64,000 bases of DNA from Paenibacillus caseinilyticus (GTDB lineage Bacteria > Bacillota > Bacilli > Paenibacillales > NBRC-103111). The stretch covers positions 30,340 through 94,339 of the forward strand of contig NZ_JAQAGY010000027.1 in NCBI RefSeq assembly GCF_027533645.1, given 5' to 3'. Numbering within the stretch: the first letter of the stretch is position 1; the number at the start of each line of letters is the position of its first letter. Below are positions 44,729 through 52,857 of this stretch, piece after piece. The translations under genes were made by a program, and so were the position numbers. The notes under the pieces are model-generated. The model ran no database searches, had not been told where the DNA came from, and saw only the letters and a program-made list of their open reading frames with translations.

Positions 44729-45165
44729 GTTACGTTACTCCTCCTTGGAGATGGGATTAGGATAGGTCCTTCGTGCCCCCGGAGCTTTCGTCCTCCGGGA
44801 ACGATATGCACATCAGCGGTACTTCCCCTCACCTGCCTTTCCTTCGGAACGTCCCCGGACTTGGGGCTGCCGCCTCCGGGTGTAGCCCCAGTATGGAAGA
44901 GCCGGGGAATAACGGCAATAATCCGCCGATTAGATATTGGAATGATGATCCATTTATTCCTAATGTTCTCTTTGTTCACAATCCGCTCCACATCGGCAGC
45001 AATCATCAGGTTGAAATCGGCGCATTGCTGTAATGCTCTGCCGGTGCTACGCTTGGTGGCATCCGAAGAAGGGAGGCGATGCCCGATAAGTCCGCAAGCG
45101 CTCTGAGCGCCGCACCTTAATCCTGATCGACCCCCGGGTCCAATTCGAATGGAGGAACTCTCATA
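44729..45165. other. shared regulatory region of two pectate lyase genes
   Basis: 437 bp between divergent PL9 and PL1 genes. The segment 44920-45000 is AT-rich and is the likely promoter zone. No clear cre site or riboswitch is seen. Confidence 0.5.
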
Positions 45166-46590
45166 ATGAAAAGCAAACGCTTACTGAACGTACTCGCTGC
45201 CGCATCGCTCATCGTCTCCGCCCTGCCGGCCTTGACGGCCAGCGCGGCAGATCCGTCTCTCGCCCCCTACAACCTGACCGGCTTCTCCGCCGGCAACACG
45301 GGAGGCGGAAGCATACCGGAGACCGATACCGCCCGCTATAAAAAAGTATATACCGGGGCCGATCTTGCCTTGGCTCTGAAGAAGGGCTCCGGCGTCAAGG
45401 TCATCGAGATCATGAATGACCTGAATCTCGGCTGGAATGAGCTTCCCGCGGCGGCCAAGGTATCTCCTTTTTCTGCCCATAATACGCCGCTGACCCACCC
45501 GGTACTCAAGACGACCGGCGTCAGCAAACTCAATGTCGACGGCTTCAACGGCCTGACCATCTTCTCCGCGAATGGCGCGAAGATCAAGCATGCCGCCTTC
45601 ACCTTCAAACGCAGCTCGAATGTCATCATCCGCAATCTGGAATTCGATGAGCTGTGGGAGTGGGACGAATCGAGCAAAGGCGATTACGACAAAAACGACT
45701 GGGACTATGTCACCCTGGAGGAAGACAGCAAGGTGTGGATCGACCATTGTACCTTCCATAAGGCTTATGACGGGCTCGTCGACGTGAAGAAAGGCAGCAG
45801 CGGCGTCACGATCTCCTGGTCCACCTTCAAGGGGGATGACGGCAGTGCGAACAGCTGGGTGCGCAAACAGGTGGATGCCCTCGAGGCGAACCCCTCCGCT
45901 TACCCGATGTACAACTACCTGCGCAGCAGCGCGATCGGCCTGACCAAGGAAGACATCATCGCCGTCGCGGCCTCGCAGAAGAAGGGCCATCTCGTCGGCG
46001 CCACGGAGTTCGACTCCAAGAACCCGAACCTGCAGGTGACGCTGCACCACAACTATTACAAGGACATCCAGGACCGGATGCCAAGGCTGCGTGGCGGGAA
46101 TGCCCATGCCTACAACATCGTAATGGACAACGCCTCCGCCTGGAGCGCCAAGAAGAAGATCACTCCGGCGATGGAGACTGCCCTGAAGGGCAAGGGCTAC
46201 AAGTTCGGCGTGACCAGCAACGGGGCGATCTCTACCGAAGGCGGCGCCGTGCTCCTCGAGAAGTCGCAGATCATCGACGTCGCAAGTCCGGTCCGCAACA
46301 ACCAGACGGATCCCGCCGACAGCAGCTACACCGGCAAGATCCGTGTGCTCGATACGCTCTACTCGCTGAACGGCACCTCCTTCCGCGGCGGCAGCGACAC
46401 GTCCGGCTCGCCGCTCGCGCCAGTACCTGCTCCGGTGATCGCCTTCTCGTGGAACGGCTTCTCTTCGCTGCCTTACAGCTACAGCGCCGAAGACCCGGCC
46501 ACACTGAAAGCCCGCTTAACGGCATCGAACGGTTCCGGAGCCGGCACGCTGACCTGGTCCAAGGACAACTGGCTGAAGACGAGCTATTAA
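45166..46590 (+). CDS. secreted pectate lyase, PL1 family
   Basis: 474 aa. Signal peptide (MKSKRLLNVLAAASLIVSALP...ASAAD). The parallel beta helix carries VWIDHCTF, and the active-site block LHHNYYKDIQDRMPRLRGGNAHAYN (catalytic Arg in RMPRLR) is complete. Ca2+-dependent cleavage of pectate. The ATG follows AATGGAGG. A terminator follows within 30 bp. Together with PL9 and PL3 it forms a pectin-degrading set. Confidence 0.96.
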   Translation: MKSKRLLNVLAAASLIVSALPALTASAADPSLAPYNLTGFSAGNTGGGSIPETDTARYKKVYTGADLALALKKGSGVKVIEIMNDLNLGWNELPAAAKVSPFSAHNTPLTHPVLKTTGVSKLNVDGFNGLTIFSANGAKIKHAAFTFKRSSNVIIRNLEFDELWEWDESSKGDYDKNDWDYVTLEEDSKVWIDHCTFHKAYDGLVDVKKGSSGVTISWSTFKGDDGSANSWVRKQVDALEANPSAYPMYNYLRSSAIGLTKEDIIAVAASQKKGHLVGATEFDSKNPNLQVTLHHNYYKDIQDRMPRLRGGNAHAYNIVMDNASAWSAKKKITPAMETALKGKGYKFGVTSNGAISTEGGAVLLEKSQIIDVASPVRNNQTDPADSSYTGKIRVLDTLYSLNGTSFRGGSDTSGSPLAPVPAPVIAFSWNGFSSLPYSYSAEDPATLKARLTASNGSGAGTLTWSKDNWLKTSY

Positions 46591-46620
46591 GCCGCATGCC
46601 ATCCGCTCTTCTCATGAACA

Positions 46621-46671
46621 GCCAAAAAGGCGCTTTCTCTCTGCACGGCAGAGGGAAAGCGCCTTTTTGGC
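46621..46671. terminator. bidirectional terminator
   Basis: GCCAAAAAGGCGCTTTC pairs with GAAAGCGCCTTTTTGGC around a 17-nt centre. It lies between convergent PL1 and hybrid kinase genes, with A- and T-runs inside the arms. Confidence 0.88.
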
Positions 46672-46747
46672 TTGCAAGCTCGTCCAATGATAACTAGGCG
46701 GGAGAAGCTCCGCTATCCGGCGGCCGGCCAAGACAAGGGAGCCGGCT

Positions 46748-49216
46748 TTATCTGCCCGGCCTTGGGTTCGCCTCGGCTCCCGCCAGCTCCCCGAGGCGAT
46801 GCTTCGTCTCTTCGAACACGTGGGCGAGGTCCTCCATCCGGGCTTCCAAGGCATCGAGCTGCTTCAGCTCCCCTTCGAGCTGAACGCATACCTCTGCCAG
46901 CCGGGCGGCGCCGATGTTCAGGCAGATCCCCTTGAGCATATGAAGCTTCGACGCGATCTGGGACAGCTCTCTGCGCTCCCACAACTGGCGGATCTCCGTG
47001 ATGTATGTGTCCGCATCCGAGACGAACATCTCGAACACTTCATCCAGGAAGGCCGGACTTCCGTCCCCGAGCCCCCGGACCTCCTCGATCATGTCCCGGT
47101 CGATGATTCCATCCCTGTTCGGCCCGGCCGCATGCTTGCCGCTGCGGATCCCCTTCGCCCAGAATTCCAGCATCCGCCGCACTTCGTCGATCCGCAGCGG
47201 CTTGCTCAGGTAATCGTCCATCCCGGAGGCCAGGCACTGCTCCCGGTCCTCCTGCCGCGCATTGGCGGTGACGGCGATGACCACCGGCTTCCTGGCGGCG
47301 TCCACATGTCCGGCGATCCACTTCGCCGCTTCCAATCCGTCCATCACCGGCATCTGAACATCCATGAAGACGATGTCGTAGTGCAGGCGGGAGAGGGCGC
47401 CGACCGCTTCCATCCCGTTCGCCACCACATCGGCGTCGTAGCCCATCTTCTCCAGAATCCGGAGGAAGAGCTTCTGGTTGATCGCGTTATCCTCCGCCAC
47501 CAGAATTCGAAGCGGATAGCGGTCCGCCATCGAGTCGTCCAGTACCGGCTGGAGCTTGGCTCGGGCCGGGGCAGGCGGCACTTCGAGCAGGCAGGCCTTG
47601 ACGACTTCGAGGAGCTGGTTCTCCCGGACCGGCTTCGTGATGACGGCATGGAACAGCAGATGGGGCACCGTCTCCCGCTGATCCATGCCGACCGAGGACA
47701 GCATAATCATCGGCAGGCTCTCCACCGTGCGGTGCTTGCGGATCTGGCGTCCGAGCTGCACGCCGTTCATTTCCCGCATGCGCATATCAATCACGGCCAG
47801 GTCGAAGATCTCGCCCTGCCGCAGCCAGTGAAGGGCCTCGTAAGCGGACACGGTAGCCCGGACGAACATCCCCTTCTTCTCTAGCGTCGTCTTCAGAATG
47901 CGCAGATTCGTACTCGAATCATCGACGACAAGGACGCGCTTGTGGCGCAGAAGCTGCTCGTGGCACGCGTTGTCGAAGAACAGCCCGCTGCATCCGGTGA
48001 CCATCGTGAAGTGGAAGGTCGTTCCTTCCCCTTCCGTACTGTCGACCCAGATCTCGCCGCCCATCAGTTCGACGAGCTGCTTGCAGATCGCAAGTCCGAG
48101 GCCTGTCCCTCCGTATTGGCGGTTCGTCTCCGGCGTATGGGCCTGCGAGAACGATTGGAACAGCGCACCCATATTGCCCGGAGCAATCCCGATCCCCGTA
48201 TCCTGCACCGTCACATACAGCTTCAGCATGCCGGGATCCTCGGAGGACTGCTTCGTAACCGAGACGAAGATTTCGCCGCAGGACGTGAACTTCACGGCAT
48301 TGCCGACAAGATTGGCCAATACCTGGCGGGTCCGCGTCGCATCCCCCACGATAAAGGGCGGGATCTCCGGGTCGACATACGAGACGAGCTCAATCTCTTT
48401 CTCCAGAGTTCGGGAAGCGAACAGATCGAGGATATCCTCGACGCAGGAGCGGAGGTCGAAGGGCTGGTTGTCGAGCATCATTTTGCCGGATTCCATCTTG
48501 GAGAAATCGAGGATATCGTTGAGAATCGAGAGCAAGGACTCATTGCTGGAGCGGATGACTTCCGTATACTCCTGCTGCTCGTCCGTCAGCTCGGTCGTCT
48601 GCAGAAGCGAGGTCATCCCCATAATTCCATTCATCGGTGTGCGGATTTCGTGGCTCATCATCGCTAAGAATTCGGCTTTGGTCTTCGTGGCCCGCTCGGC
48701 GGCCTCCTTGGCCTGGAGCGTCTCCTCCTTGGACCGCTTCAGCGCTTCGACCGAATTCTCCAGTTCGATCACATAGGTCAGGAAAGCCGCCATCGAACTC
48801 AAAAGATGGATATCCCGCTCGCTGTACCGGTACGGCTCCCGGTTCATCGCGCAGATCGTTCCGTAGATCCGGCCGCCCCTGAGCGAAATCGGCACGCCGA
48901 TGAACGAGCATCCGCCGAGCGCAGCCGTGACGCCCATCCCGCACGTTACGGGGTGAGCGGCGGTGTCCTCAATGACCAGAGCCCGCGCCTCTGCCTCGAT
49001 CACGAGCGAGCAGTAAGTCTGCTCGTACGGCAGGGACACGCCCTCTTCAATTAGCGGCTCATGCCGGTTGAATGCTTTGACAATCGTATTGGATAACTTA
49101 TCATTGCTCGCGACAAAAAAGGTATCCACTTGAATCAGTTCGCTGATCATCCGTAGAATACTGTCCGCCGCCTCGTCCAAGCTTTGATACAAACCCGCTT
49201 CCTTCTCCGTCCCCAT
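46748..49216 (-). CDS. hybrid histidine kinase (GAF-HisKA-HATPase-REC-REC-HPt)
   Basis: 822 aa, soluble. GAF at about 15-150, a coiled coil, HisKA with His189 in MMSHEIRTPMNG, HATPase (NLVGNAVKF, DTGIGIAPGN, GGTGLGLAICKQ), a first receiver (VLVVDDSST; Asp in LAVIDMRMREMNG), a second receiver (ILVAEDNAIN; Asp in IVFMDVQMPVMDG; Lys in YLSKPL) and a C-terminal HPt with His in LHMLKGICLNIG. It is a complete phosphorelay in one chain; no output domain is present, so a separate regulator is needed. GGGAGACCACGGAAG precedes the ATG. Confidence 0.95.
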   Translation of the reverse strand: MGTEKEAGLYQSLDEAADSILRMISELIQVDTFFVASNDKLSNTIVKAFNRHEPLIEEGVSLPYEQTYCSLVIEAEARALVIEDTAAHPVTCGMGVTAALGGCSFIGVPISLRGGRIYGTICAMNREPYRYSERDIHLLSSMAAFLTYVIELENSVEALKRSKEETLQAKEAAERATKTKAEFLAMMSHEIRTPMNGIMGMTSLLQTTELTDEQQEYTEVIRSSNESLLSILNDILDFSKMESGKMMLDNQPFDLRSCVEDILDLFASRTLEKEIELVSYVDPEIPPFIVGDATRTRQVLANLVGNAVKFTSCGEIFVSVTKQSSEDPGMLKLYVTVQDTGIGIAPGNMGALFQSFSQAHTPETNRQYGGTGLGLAICKQLVELMGGEIWVDSTEGEGTTFHFTMVTGCSGLFFDNACHEQLLRHKRVLVVDDSSTNLRILKTTLEKKGMFVRATVSAYEALHWLRQGEIFDLAVIDMRMREMNGVQLGRQIRKHRTVESLPMIMLSSVGMDQRETVPHLLFHAVITKPVRENQLLEVVKACLLEVPPAPARAKLQPVLDDSMADRYPLRILVAEDNAINQKLFLRILEKMGYDADVVANGMEAVGALSRLHYDIVFMDVQMPVMDGLEAAKWIAGHVDAARKPVVIAVTANARQEDREQCLASGMDDYLSKPLRIDEVRRMLEFWAKGIRSGKHAAGPNRDGIIDRDMIEEVRGLGDGSPAFLDEVFEMFVSDADTYITEIRQLWERRELSQIASKLHMLKGICLNIGAARLAEVCVQLEGELKQLDALEARMEDLAHVFEETKHRLGELAGAEANPRPGR

Positions 49217-49536
49217 CTTCCGTGGTCTCCCGTTCCCATTGATCTATGTCCATATCCAATGTATTTACCCTGCACCCGGTGCACTGAAACGATATGTACA
49301 GCCAGAGGCAGCAACATGTGCCGGAGGGGGAAACGAATCGTATCTGTGTCTCCCTCGAATTCGGGCAATACTAGATGTCGAATGATCGGGAACCGGGAGA
49401 TACTATGCAAAATGAAATGAAACGATTCGGTTCGTGCTTCGTATAAGCAAAGCGTTACGACCCATCGGGTATACGCTTGCCGTTGCTCGCGAAACGGATT
49501 TACATGATTACAGAGTAAAGGGGAGATGCTTTAATT
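49217..49536. other. 320-bp divergent intergenic region
   Basis: Between the hybrid kinase (minus) and the TerC gene (plus). Both promoters must lie here. I looked for the Mn2+ yybP-ykoY riboswitch often linked to TerC genes and did not find it. Confidence 0.4.
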
Positions 49537-50223
49537 ATGGAACTGTTCACACCTGAATTCTGGTCCGCGCTGGGCGCCATCATCATTATCGATCTGGTAC
49601 TGGCAGGGGATAATGCGATCGTGATCGGTTTGGCCTCCAAGGATTTGCCTAAGGAGCATCAGAAGAAAGCGATCTACTGGGGGACAGCCGGTGCCATCAT
49701 CATCCGGATTCTCTTCACTCTCGTCGCGGTATGGCTGCTCAAGATTCCGGGCCTGATGCTGATCGGCGGCGTACTGCTCGTATGGATTGCGTACAAGCTG
49801 CTCGCCGACGATAAGAAGCATGATGGGATTAAAGCCACTACGTCGCTCAAAGAAGCCATCCGTACGATTATTATCGCCGATGCCGTGATGGGTATCGACA
49901 ACGTGCTCGCCGTAGCCGGCGCAGCCCATGGGGATTTTCTCCTCGTCGTCCTCGGCCTGCTGATCTCCGTTCCGATCGTGGTATGGGGCAGCACGGTCAT
50001 CTTGAGACTCATCGAGCGCTTCCCGGTCATCATCTATTTCGGTACCGCCGTACTCGCCATGACGGCCGGCAAGATGATTACCGACGAACCGATGCTCAAA
50101 GGGTTCATCGGCGGCAACGACGTCCTGAAGTGGGGCATCATCATCGCCATCATCGCCCTTGTCCTGTTGGCCGGCTATGCCGCCAAGAAGAAGCAGGGCG
50201 GCCACCATCCGCAGACAGGCTAA
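49537..50223 (+). CDS. TerC-family integral membrane protein
   Basis: 228 aa with about seven membrane helices. Helix 1 block IIIIDLVLAGDNAIVIGLA and helix 4 block IIIADAVMGIDNVLAVAGAAHG carry the paired Asp residues of TerC/YceF/YkoY, linked to metal (manganese) export during protein secretion or to tellurite resistance. The ATG follows AAAGGGGAG. It has its own terminator downstream, shared with the doxX paralogue. Confidence 0.93.
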   Translation: MELFTPEFWSALGAIIIIDLVLAGDNAIVIGLASKDLPKEHQKKAIYWGTAGAIIIRILFTLVAVWLLKIPGLMLIGGVLLVWIAYKLLADDKKHDGIKATTSLKEAIRTIIIADAVMGIDNVLAVAGAAHGDFLLVVLGLLISVPIVVWGSTVILRLIERFPVIIYFGTAVLAMTAGKMITDEPMLKGFIGGNDVLKWGIIIAIIALVLLAGYAAKKKQGGHHPQTG

Positions 50224-50259
50224 GGGAATCCGTTCCCCTCGCCCCGCATGCGGAATGCC

Positions 50260-50296
50260 AAAAAGACCGGGGAAGCCAAAGCTTCCCGGTCTTTTT
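50260..50296. terminator. bidirectional terminator
   Basis: AAAAAGACCGGGGAAGC pairs with GCTTCCCGGTCTTTTT with one bulge and a CAAA loop. It lies between convergent TerC and DoxX genes. Confidence 0.9.
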
Positions 50297-50329
50297 CTTA
50301 TGAAGACGGCTGCGCACGCGCTGCGGCTA

Positions 50330-50860
50330 TTATACCTTCGCAGCCGTTCCCTTACGCCGGGCAGCGGCATCCCGGCCTTGGCGGCGAAGCTTGCGGAGAG
50401 CCGGCAGCAGGTAGGCATCGACGCCGAACCGGCCTGCATTCCCTGCTGCCGTGAAGACGACGAAGCCGAGCAGCAGCAGCCACGGGTTCGTGCTTACGGT
50501 ACCGGCGAAGAGGAACATGAAGTTCATCAGGAGGCCGAAGAAAGCCGCGGCTGTCGTCAGCGCCCCGAGGATCAGCCCCAGGCCGATCAGCGTTTCACCG
50601 ACCGGGACCATGAAGTTAATCAGCTTCACGTTCGGCAGCGCGAAGTGCTGCAGGAACGCCGTAAAGGTCGGATACACCAGTTCATTCGTCGCTTTGTCCA
50701 TCACCGGCTTCGCCAAGGCACCCTTCAGGAATCCCGCCGCGTCGAATCCGCCGGTCAGCTTGTGAATTCCGGCCGTGAGCCACGCATAACCGAGAACCAG
50801 ACGAAGCACGAGCATCAGTGCTGCTCCATACACATTTTCTTTTAAGAATCGGGTCATCAT
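50330..50860 (-). CDS. DoxX/TQO small-subunit-like membrane protein (paralogue 2)
   Basis: 176 aa with about four helices. LRLVLGYAWLTAGIHKLTGGFDAAGFL and LPNVKLINFMVPVGETLIGLGLILGALT match paralogue 1 at 31188-31730 throughout, so they arose by duplication. The C-terminal tail is basic. The start is ATG-ATG at 50860 behind AAGGAGATG. A 14-bp dyad lies 70 bp upstream. Function within redox stress is inferred from the family. Confidence 0.88.
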   Translation of the reverse strand: MMTRFLKENVYGAALMLVLRLVLGYAWLTAGIHKLTGGFDAAGFLKGALAKPVMDKATNELVYPTFTAFLQHFALPNVKLINFMVPVGETLIGLGLILGALTTAAAFFGLLMNFMFLFAGTVSTNPWLLLLGFVVFTAAGNAGRFGVDAYLLPALRKLRRQGRDAAARRKGTAAKV

Positions 50861-50930
50861 GAGAGAACATCTCCTTCATAATAGGTAAGGTTGAGACCTG
50901 CATGCCATGCGGCTGCTGTCATTCATTCAT

Positions 50931-50944
50931 GTGAAACTATTCAC
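50931..50944. promoter_or_regulatory. dyad upstream of doxX paralogue 2
   Basis: GTGAA-ACTA-TTCAC is a perfect 14-bp inverted repeat lying in the promoter area, about 70 bp before the start. Candidate operator; its regulator is not identified. Confidence 0.5.
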
Positions 50945-51184
50945 AATATAGTCTGCACAAAGCTGCTAGCTATATCGAATATCCGGAACGCTGTTCGGCG
51001 GTTTGCTACTCTGCGGCGGACTCATCACTTTCTCATCCCTTCCTGGAGCGCTTCGTTTTGGCTGTCCTCCTGCTGTTGTGCACTGCTGCTCTCTTTCATG
51101 TCTTTACTATAGCACCATCCCCGCAGGGGAGGATGTGAACCAGATCACAGCTAACCGAGCCAGAGAGACTTGGCGGGCAACGCG

Positions 51185-51215
51185 GCAAAAAAGAACGCCG
51201 GATCATCTCCGGCGT
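51185..51215 (-). terminator. terminator of the small gene at 51254
   Basis: On the minus strand ACGCCGG pairs with CCGGCGT (51215-51209 and 51201-51195), followed by TTCTTTTTTG. Confidence 0.88.
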
Positions 51216-51253
51216 CCCCTTCTGCTGCTTATGCCTCTTCCGCTGCCGCGCAG

Positions 51254-51472
51254 TTACGGATGATACTTGCGTTCGCTCGATGAGCGGTGCTTCGTCTCTT
51301 CCCCATTCTTCTCTTCCTGCTGCTCCAAGGTCAAATCCTCCACTGGAATCGCGTCTACGGTCTGCTCGCTCTCATAGAGATCGAACAAGCTCGGCTTGTC
51401 CGTCGGATACTGCTCCGGATGGTCGCGGTTCACCCGCTCCCGCAGGCGTTCCGTATTCTTCGGGGGTTCCAT
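51254..51472 (-). CDS. small hydrophilic protein of unknown function (72 aa)
   Basis: Starts MEPPKNTERLRERVNRDHPE and is highly charged, with no signal peptide or membrane part; the last 20 residues are rich in Glu, Lys, Ser and Arg. The ATG at 51472 is 9-10 nt after GGGAGAG. An upstream in-frame start at 51583 lacks a ribosome site. A good terminator lies downstream, which supports a real gene. No family is recognised. Confidence 0.65.
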   Translation of the reverse strand: MEPPKNTERLRERVNRDHPEQYPTDKPSLFDLYESEQTVDAIPVEDLTLEQQEEKNGEETKHRSSSERKYHP

Positions 51473-51862
51473 GGATCGCACTCTCCCTTCCCATGTGTGG
51501 ATACTCTTATTTACCTGTTTGGGGAGAGCGTCAAACAACCGCTTCGTCCGCACAAAGCCCTCCCATGGATGATCGCCTGACAACAGGGGGCTTTCCTCCC
51601 CTGATCCGCCGGATTCATCCGATAGGCACAGTTCTTGAATCCGGCATATCCGGGGTTCCCCCGCCGTCTCCCAAGGGCTGCTCTTAGCTTACGCGGTTTC
51701 AGCGGCAGCAGCGGGAGACACGCCATGCTCCCGGTCTCCCGCATCCCCGGGCCACCTCCGCTGAACCCCCTTCCGCCCCGTTTCATCCATAGCGCAATTT
51801 CAACTTCCCGCTCCCCCACGGTATGCTCCAATCAATTTCATGCGCTGTTCTCAACCTTTATT

Positions 51863-51876
51863 TGAAAACGCATTCA
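51863..51876. promoter_or_regulatory. cre-like site (CcpA) upstream of PL3 pectate lyase
   Basis: TGAAAACGCATTCA fits the cre consensus TGWAANCGNTNWCA with one mismatch, and the flanks make a TTGAA...TTCAA dyad. It lies 145 bp before the start, where carbon catabolite control of pectin genes is expected. Confidence 0.65.
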
Positions 51877-51943
51877 AGCTAAGCTTCTGATTATTTCCGG
51901 TATCAGGAAATTCTGGTAGGTTAGTGAGGGGCACAAGACGAGG

Positions 51944-51982
51944 AGGTGCGAAACACCTACAGGTGCAAGCCACAAACTTGTG
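51944..51982 (+). promoter_or_regulatory. leader with alternating stems before PL3 gene
   Basis: Segment 1 AGGTG (51944-51948), segment 2 CACCT (51954-51958) and segment 3 AGGTG (51961-51965) can pair as 1:2 or 2:3, and CACAA/TTGTG (51971-51975, 51978-51982) forms a following stem. This looks like a mutually exclusive structure in the 5' leader. It matches no riboswitch class that I know. Confidence 0.4.
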
Positions 51983-52017
51983 TAAACCAATTCACAACAA
52001 AATGGAGGCGTTATTTG

Positions 52018-52692
52018 ATGAAGATGAAAAAAGTCGGAAGCCTGATGCTGTCGTTCGGTTTGATTTCTTCGGTATTCGCGGCTCTTCCCGCACAAGCGGC
52101 TACGGTTACCGTTAACTCTACGATTATTGTAGAGGCCGGTAAAACCTTCGACGGCGGCGGCAACACATACGTAGCTAACTCCAGCACGCTCGGAGACGGC
52201 AGCCAGGCCGAGAACCAGAAGCCCGTCTTCCGCGTAGAAGCGGGCGGCACGCTCAAGAACGTGACCCTCGGCGCTCCCGCAGCCGACGGCGTACACTGCT
52301 ACGGCAGCTGCAACATCACGAACGTGAACTGGAAAGACGTGGGCGAAGACGCCCTGACCTTGAAGAAATCCGGTACCGTCAACATTACGGGCGGTTCCGC
52401 TTTCAAAGCTTACGATAAAGTGTTCCAAGCCAATGCCGCGGGTACGTTCAACATCAAGAACTTCCGTGCCGACGATATCGGCAAGCTCCTGCGCCAGAAT
52501 GGCGGTACGTCCTATAAAGTGGTCATGAACGTAGACTCGAGCGATATCTCCAACGTGAAGGATTCCATCCTGCGTACGGACAGCTCGACCTCGACAGGTA
52601 GAATCACCAACACCCGCTACCACAATGTGCCGACGCTGTTCAAAGGGTTCTCTTCCGGCAACACGTCCCAATCCGGCAACACGAAGTACTAG
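52018..52692 (+). CDS. secreted pectate lyase, PL3 family
   Basis: 224 aa. Signal peptide MKMKKVGSLMLSFGLISSVFAALPAQAA. The mature protein is a short beta helix: GKTFDGGGNTYV, ADGVHCYGSCNITNVNWKDVGEDALTLK (Asp/Cys ligands typical of PL3), and AFKAYDKVFQANAAGTFNIKNFRADDIGKLLRQNGGT. Ca2+-dependent cleavage of pectate. The ATG follows TGGAGGCG. A terminator with a strong GC stem follows. The gene is preceded by a cre-like site and a structured leader. Confidence 0.95.
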   Translation: MKMKKVGSLMLSFGLISSVFAALPAQAATVTVNSTIIVEAGKTFDGGGNTYVANSSTLGDGSQAENQKPVFRVEAGGTLKNVTLGAPAADGVHCYGSCNITNVNWKDVGEDALTLKKSGTVNITGGSAFKAYDKVFQANAAGTFNIKNFRADDIGKLLRQNGGTSYKVVMNVDSSDISNVKDSILRTDSSTSTGRITNTRYHNVPTLFKGFSSGNTSQSGNTKY

Positions 52693-52730
52693 GTTCTTCG
52701 TACGCAATGCCCGTCATTCCCATGCCAAGC

Positions 52731-52770
52731 AGCCCGCGGAGCCCCTTGCTCCGCGGGCTGTTTCTTTCTT
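52731..52770 (+). terminator. terminator of the PL3 gene
   Basis: AGCCCGCGGAGC (52731-52742) pairs with GCTCCGCGGGCT (52748-52759); a pyrimidine-rich TTTCTTTC tract follows. Confidence 0.85.
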
Positions 52771-52857
52771 ACTTTCTTACTTTCTTTCTTTCGGGCTCAC
52801 TACTTTCGGGGGGGTTCTTATAGAGGAGAGCCACAAGCCGCATCGGATCCGTGGCGG

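Larger units (their letters stand above)
50861..51253. other. 393-bp region with a dyad and a terminator
   Basis: Between the doxX paralogue (start) and a small gene (stop), both on the minus strand. It holds the doxX promoter area with the dyad at 50931-50944, and the terminator of the small gene at 51185-51215. No gene is seen. Confidence 0.5.
51473..52017. other. 545-bp region upstream of the PL3 pectate lyase
   Basis: It holds the promoter area of the minus-strand small gene, a cre-like site at 51861-51877 and the structured leader of the PL3 gene (51941-51982). No further gene is seen. Confidence 0.5.

Noticed and set aside
42866..45106. A 746-codon frame antisense to the flippase and PL9 genes
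   Set aside because: It covers two well-supported genes and the intergenic region without any domain.
49430..49536. yybP-ykoY (Mn2+) riboswitch upstream of the TerC gene
   Set aside because: Conserved GGGGAGUAG and the loop motifs are missing; the GGGGAG seen is the ribosome site.
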